Shown one piece after another: positions 59,301 through 64,000 of a stretch of 64,000 nt of DNA (position 1 is its first letter; each line of letters begins with the position of its first letter). The notes below the pieces were generated by a model that was given only the letters and a program-made list of their open reading frames with translations, searched no databases and was not told the origin of the DNA. The translations under genes and the position numbers were made by a program. The DNA is from Stropharia rugosoannulata. Taxonomy: Eukaryota > Basidiomycota > Agaricomycetes > Agaricales > Strophariaceae. Location: assembly GCA_028532985.1 (NCBI GenBank), contig JANCIK010000009.1:1364001-1428000 (forward strand), read 5' to 3'.

Positions 59301-62300
59301 ACGACTGAACACAGACGAGTAAGGAATTCAGTAGGGCGTTGAGTTCAGACCCTTCAGAAACTTCAAATTCAGTAACATGTCGGGGGCCATCAATGCGCTG
59401 TAGTGCTAGCCATTTTGACAACGGAAGAAGGAGATAGGTCAACTCTGGGTAATCTTGTGACCAAATGCAAAGTTTTTGAAAGACTACGTTGAAGTGATTT
59501 TCTGCCTCCACGCACATGTCACTTTCGGCTGATAGTGGAAAAGGTTAAGCACGGGAAAGACACGATGATACATTCACGTACCTTGGGTCAGAAGATGAAG
59601 TTTGGTAGCGTGGAGGACCCCCAGAACAGAGTCGACAGGCGACGCCAAACTGTCGGTCAGTGTCACAAGATCAGAAATACCTTCAAAGAAAGAAGGCGGT
59701 AGCGGTGAAGGGCTTTTCAGCTGATTGAACGAGTCGGCATTATGTCGTAGTTCCAAAAGAGCATAAGACGTTTTATGTAAACCGTTTTTAATGAAATTGA
59801 GGCTACTGACAGCATCGCAACCAAGTCGGACAATATTTGGACTGGTGGTCAAAGCTCTCAGTCGTTCGAAGATTCTTTTTAGATGAAAGTAATCGGTTAG
59901 CGCATGAATCAAGCTAGAATGACAGTCAATCATTAAAACTAACGGAAAGAGTTGCTATATTCACTAACCGTGACCGCAAGTCGACGCCCATGGAAAACCC
60001 TGATTCTACAAACATATGGCCTCTCTGCAGTTCTCGAGTAGTAATGTCGGCGTGATGGTGGGGAAGAGATTGTCGCAAAGAAGGCAGGCAGCCGCAAAGC
60101 TTGATAAAGTACGTATCCCCTTGCTGGGCGTTGATATCTTCTTGTTGGGTTTCCGATAGAATTGGTTGTCCTCGTAGCCATTTCTGGTCGGTATTCTGGC
60201 GAAGAATTTCCGGTTTAATATTACTAGCTAAGCCTGCCCGCTTCAACTCTTTCAGCAGGTCGGCCAAAGCCTTCTGCTTTCGAACTAGCAGAGATTTTCG
60301 GTACTTGTCCCTCTTAGCGACAGATACTTCCGGTGGAACTGAAAGAGATGCTAGGGAGTTAGAAGTAGATATGATCTCGACTGCGATATCATCGACACAT
60401 CGAGCATTTTGAGCAGCAATGAAAGGACGGAGTTGCGTGGTAACCAATGTCTGGCAGCGTACAAAAGTCCTCTGCAAATTTAGGAGATGGGTAGGGCCAC
60501 TATCGCTGCTGAGATTGGGCCGACGAAGGCTAAATAAAGGCGGGGAGATTACGGATCCTACGGCCCGATCGAATTGTAGAGCCTGATTTTCTGCTTTACC
60601 GGCCCCTAGGAAGGGTTGTATATGTGTTGTAATCGGCTGTCGCAAGACGTCCCTAAAATTTCTCGCGATTTTGAATAATTGTCGGTGAGTTCGCTGTGCA
60701 CTCTGTTTCAACGCCTGAACATTGACATCCTTCCAACTGGCCAGCTTGACGAATTTTTTGATTTCTTTGACCAGAGTCTCCTTCTCATCGGCTAAGCGTG
60801 TGTGCAGATGGTCGACAAAGAGATTGTAATATTTGGTTAACGAGTTCAGAATGCGCCTTACGCGCTCCAAAGTAGCCCGCTGATATTCCAAGCGAAAGGG
60901 GGTCAACAATGTGATAAATCTCTCAAAGCTTTCTATTAACTTCATTCGAGGGTGAAATTGACCAAGAGGACTGGAAGTAATAAAGTCATCCAGGAGAGGA
61001 ATAAGACTATCGAGGTACTGATCCAGGTCATTGCTATCTTGAGCTGTGTTTAATGGAACCCGGATGACGGCATCATATAGACGGAACCACCACTCAGAAA
61101 TTTCATCCGCAAAATATTTCTCCTGTGCATCCAGTAGAGTTTGCCAACAGGCCAGCTCAAGGCGACGCCAGTCTACGATGAGGCCGACCAACTCTTCTTG
61201 GTTAGGCTTTATGGAGTTGTAACGATTTGAATACATTTCCCAATCTTCGCTTTGAACGAGGAGTTGTTCTAGCCCTGATATAGCCTTTGCAATCGAGGAT
61301 CTTGAACTCATATTGAGAATTGTGTCACATCTCTCAATAAGATTATGCAGAACCATTTGGTCCGGCCACTCTTGAGATATGCCGACCAATCGTTTCCGAA
61401 GCGAAGTTACGACACTTGCGGCTCGTCGGAGTTCGTGGTAGTTGGGATCAAGATAGAAATTATAGGAATCTGTATGATTTTGCTTCGTATTAAGGGAGGT
61501 GATGATGTTATGAAGGGCAGTTAACTGATAAGGAACGCTAATTTCGTCAACAAGTTCTGGTAGCGTCTTGACCGATCCCAACAGCGATTCATGGAGGGTT
61601 TCGGCCTTCAGTTCAAAGAATATAGAAGGTGCTGCTTTATTTTGGTCTCCAACCCCGGTCAAGTCGTAGTGCACATGAAGAAGAGTTTTCATATGCTCGG
61701 GCATGACCAAAGATGTCGATTTAGCTTCCCTGGACATGCCAGGATCATTGGATTTCTCTAGAACGTCTTCAAATCTCGGGAACATGGCCAAAAATTCTTC
61801 TTCTTCAAGATCTAGGTCTGTCACGGCACTGTAATTCACTGTGCGGTATAGTGTACTGCCTTCTTCCTTCTCCTTCTTATCTTTTGCCTTGTCAATAAGC
61901 CATAGGCCGACTGCTTGTTCATATGCGACATAAACATCTTCAATATGTTCAATGCTTTGAGGTCCTAAGCGATTTTCAAGGGATATGGCGCTCAAAACTA
62001 AGAGAACATGGCGAAATGCTCTATTTTCTGGAGGTCTAACCGTCCGGAAGCTAGTGATTAAGTTGCTGGAGCCTTGGATTGAAGGGAAAGCTGTTAAGTC
62101 GATTACAAGATCAGCTGCAACATTTGGCGATAGACGGAGGACGGATTCAACAACGACTCTCAGGCCAAGGCGCATGTAAAGGACAGAAAGCTTCAACAAA
62201 TTGCTGATATCTGCGTATTCTGGGTAGACCGAATCTAAACGTTGATAGAATCCTCGCAATGATTCTTGCATAACTTGTTCGCGAAGAAAAGCTTGAGGAT

Positions 62301-64000
62301 CGCTCAAAAGTAGCGCCGTTATCAAAGGGTCCAGTTTTGAAGTGGACAAGATACTTGTCTGGAACTGCGAGACTTCACTCCAGAACAGGCGTAATCTAGA
62401 TACATCGTTGCGTATAGGGTGAGTAGGAAGTTGGGACAGAGTTTCTTGGATTTCGGTCAGTCGCGGTCCAAGATAGCGAATGAAGTCATTGTCGTCATTC
62501 CCTGTCACTAAGCATTCAAGCTGCTCGTGGATTGATATTTGAGCGCTGATGTCATCCCGTTCGCGAACCAATCGTTCGTGCAAAAAGTTATGAACAGCTG
62601 CCGGATCTACAGGTGCATCTGGAATGACAAGGCTTGACAGCATGCGACTGAGTCCCACCCAGATTAACCCAAGTGCTTGTAAAGGTGTCCGTTCAGCTAT
62701 CATGGTTCCCATGTAGAGCATATGTTCTTTAACAGCATCCACAAGCGCGGTGTCATTCGACGTTTGCAACAGAACCAAGATTTCTGTCAAAGACTCGGAC
62801 AAGGCGCCTTTGACATTACGGGCGACCTCTTGGATCCTTTCATAGACTCGACGGTCAAAGGAGGATGAGAAGGCAGAAACAACCTTGGGATTTAGTTAAT
62901 GCCATTATCTGACACTGAGAGTAGTAGCAGTTTCAACTTACGATGACAATGTTTTGAAATAGAATTATCGACAGCTGTTCTATGCGACTGGAAAGTTGTT
63001 GCGATTGACTGATAGCTAACTGTGCTTGTTGGCGCAATACACCATCATATGTAGCCAACGCCAATAAGTTGACATGATTCATATCACTGGATTATGTTTT
63101 GAAAATAGATTGACAATCATAGTCGAAAATGAACTTACCTCAAAAAGATAGTGTCATGCATTAATATTGGGTGAAGTAAGACGGCTGGACCAGATATATC
63201 CTGCAGAAAGTGTTATTGAGCAACAAAATAAGTCCCCATATATAAGAAAACCTTACAGAGCTTCCAACATCCAAGTTCCAAAGTCCATCTAACCATTGAA
63301 TTGTGGTTTGCGCCTGAAGTGATTTAGATGCTTCCCGTACAAGTAAGTCATCTAGATTGGTGTAGCCACGGATGTAAGGCTCACCACTTCCAACTTCTGA
63401 AGACCATGCAAGGTGTTGATAAGGAACGATTCGAAGTAAAGATGCGTCACTCTTCCGGCATGTTAAAGATATTATTTCGTGCATGAGTGTACGTAGATTC
63501 TATAATTTTATTCAGGACAATATCTCAGTCGCATTCACTTCTGCTCACCTGCTGGTTCTGGTTGCCCTCTTTTAGCCATGATGCGAGAGCATTGAGTTCA
63601 AGGATAATGGAGCGAGGATCGATTAGCCGCGAGTCATTGGCCGGGATATCAGCGACATTGATAGTCAGAACCTTGAGCGAAATAAGCAAGATGAAAAAAG
63701 TTGTGCAGTCCAAACGTACCTCGTTCAAGCTTGTTCTGATGCCCTCTAATGTACCTTGCTCAGGCAGCTGCAGTAAAGACGGTAATGATTCCAGGCTGAG
63801 GGCATTAAAGGTCTGATAACGGATGCCTACATGCAAATGAGCGTGTGAATCAAGTCAAGGAAGGATATTAGCTACCGTATGTGTCGCAGGTTTTCACTAA
63901 TGTCGAAGACAGTAGGTCCGTTGTAGTTATTCTTTCGCGAATATTTTTGGGTAGATCGTCGATATAAAATGCTGCCCAAAGTGAAAATAATCCCAAACCA
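56302..64000 (-). CDS. MDN1: midasin (MDN1/Rea1), C-terminal part
   Basis: Giant AAA+ ATPase that removes assembly factors from pre-60S particles; only the 3' portion lies in the window. Reading leftward: the helical linker region (62802-59926 and further exons to the right edge), then a strongly acidic Asp/Glu-rich domain (about 59517-57886; DEPGSDHEEENKSENEDEAD). The MIDAS/VWA domain follows at 57759-56302, with the metal-ion motif ISIDDSRSMAESHS, ISDGMCQDH and the ending LKQFFERISEE. The MIDAS domain binds the UBL domains of Ytm1 and Rsa4. The open reading continues to 64000, so the AAA ring is outside. The acidic linker is repetitive in composition but shows no frame break. Confidence 0.93.

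Overview
The window is nuclear DNA from a filamentous basidiomycete, most likely an Agaricomycete. Genes carry many 45-65 bp GT-AG introns with CTRAY branch sites. Several gene families present are typical of mushrooms: KDZ transposase with a CxC2 cluster, FunK1-type kinase relics, an aegerolysin and a DUF4436 membrane protein. I saw no rRNA, tRNA or CRISPR.

Layout. (1) 1-9.2 kb is ordinary gene space: the 3' end of a SMYD-like SET-domain gene, a DUF4436 membrane protein, a Derlin, a degenerate nucleoside-diphosphate-kinase-fold protein with a repeat tail, and the mitochondrial CDP-diacylglycerol synthase TAM41. (2) 9.9-32.3 kb is an accessory island. It holds a C-terminal FunK1 relic, copia fragments, a TA-flanked MITE, an aegerolysin gene, a complete ~12.5 kb KDZ transposon (13.47-25.95 kb), a pepsin-type protease fragment, a complete 4.3 kb hAT transposon (27.24-31.56 kb) and an N-terminal FunK1 relic. 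(3) 32.4-64 kb is conserved gene space: ALG6, a hot-dog thioesterase with a 4-nt microexon, a small secreted protein, the Rsp5/NEDD4 ubiquitin ligase, ribosomal protein uL22, the TORC2 subunit Rictor, a Borealin-like chromosomal passenger protein, the RNase P/MRP subunit Pop1, a pogo-like 1.2 kb element, a mitochondrial membrane protein, and the 3' part of the ribosome-biogenesis ATPase midasin, which runs off the right edge.

The most interesting object is the KDZ element. Its ~385 bp terminal inverted repeats are almost identical. An apparent 9-bp target duplication (ATATAATCA) flanks it, and an intact 1086-codon transposase can be assembled from 11 exons. It carries at least three further multi-exon genes that I cannot match to a known function. 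The heptamer CTTGCAC occurs in both TIRs, in five copies in the divergent promoter between the transposase and its neighbour, and ten times (nine at an exact 24-bp period) inside the coding sequence of the largest cargo gene. This suggests a family of binding sites for an element-encoded protein.

Exon coordinates were worked out by hand from splice signals, reading-frame phase and family similarity. Where exon lists are given, the phases sum to a complete frame.
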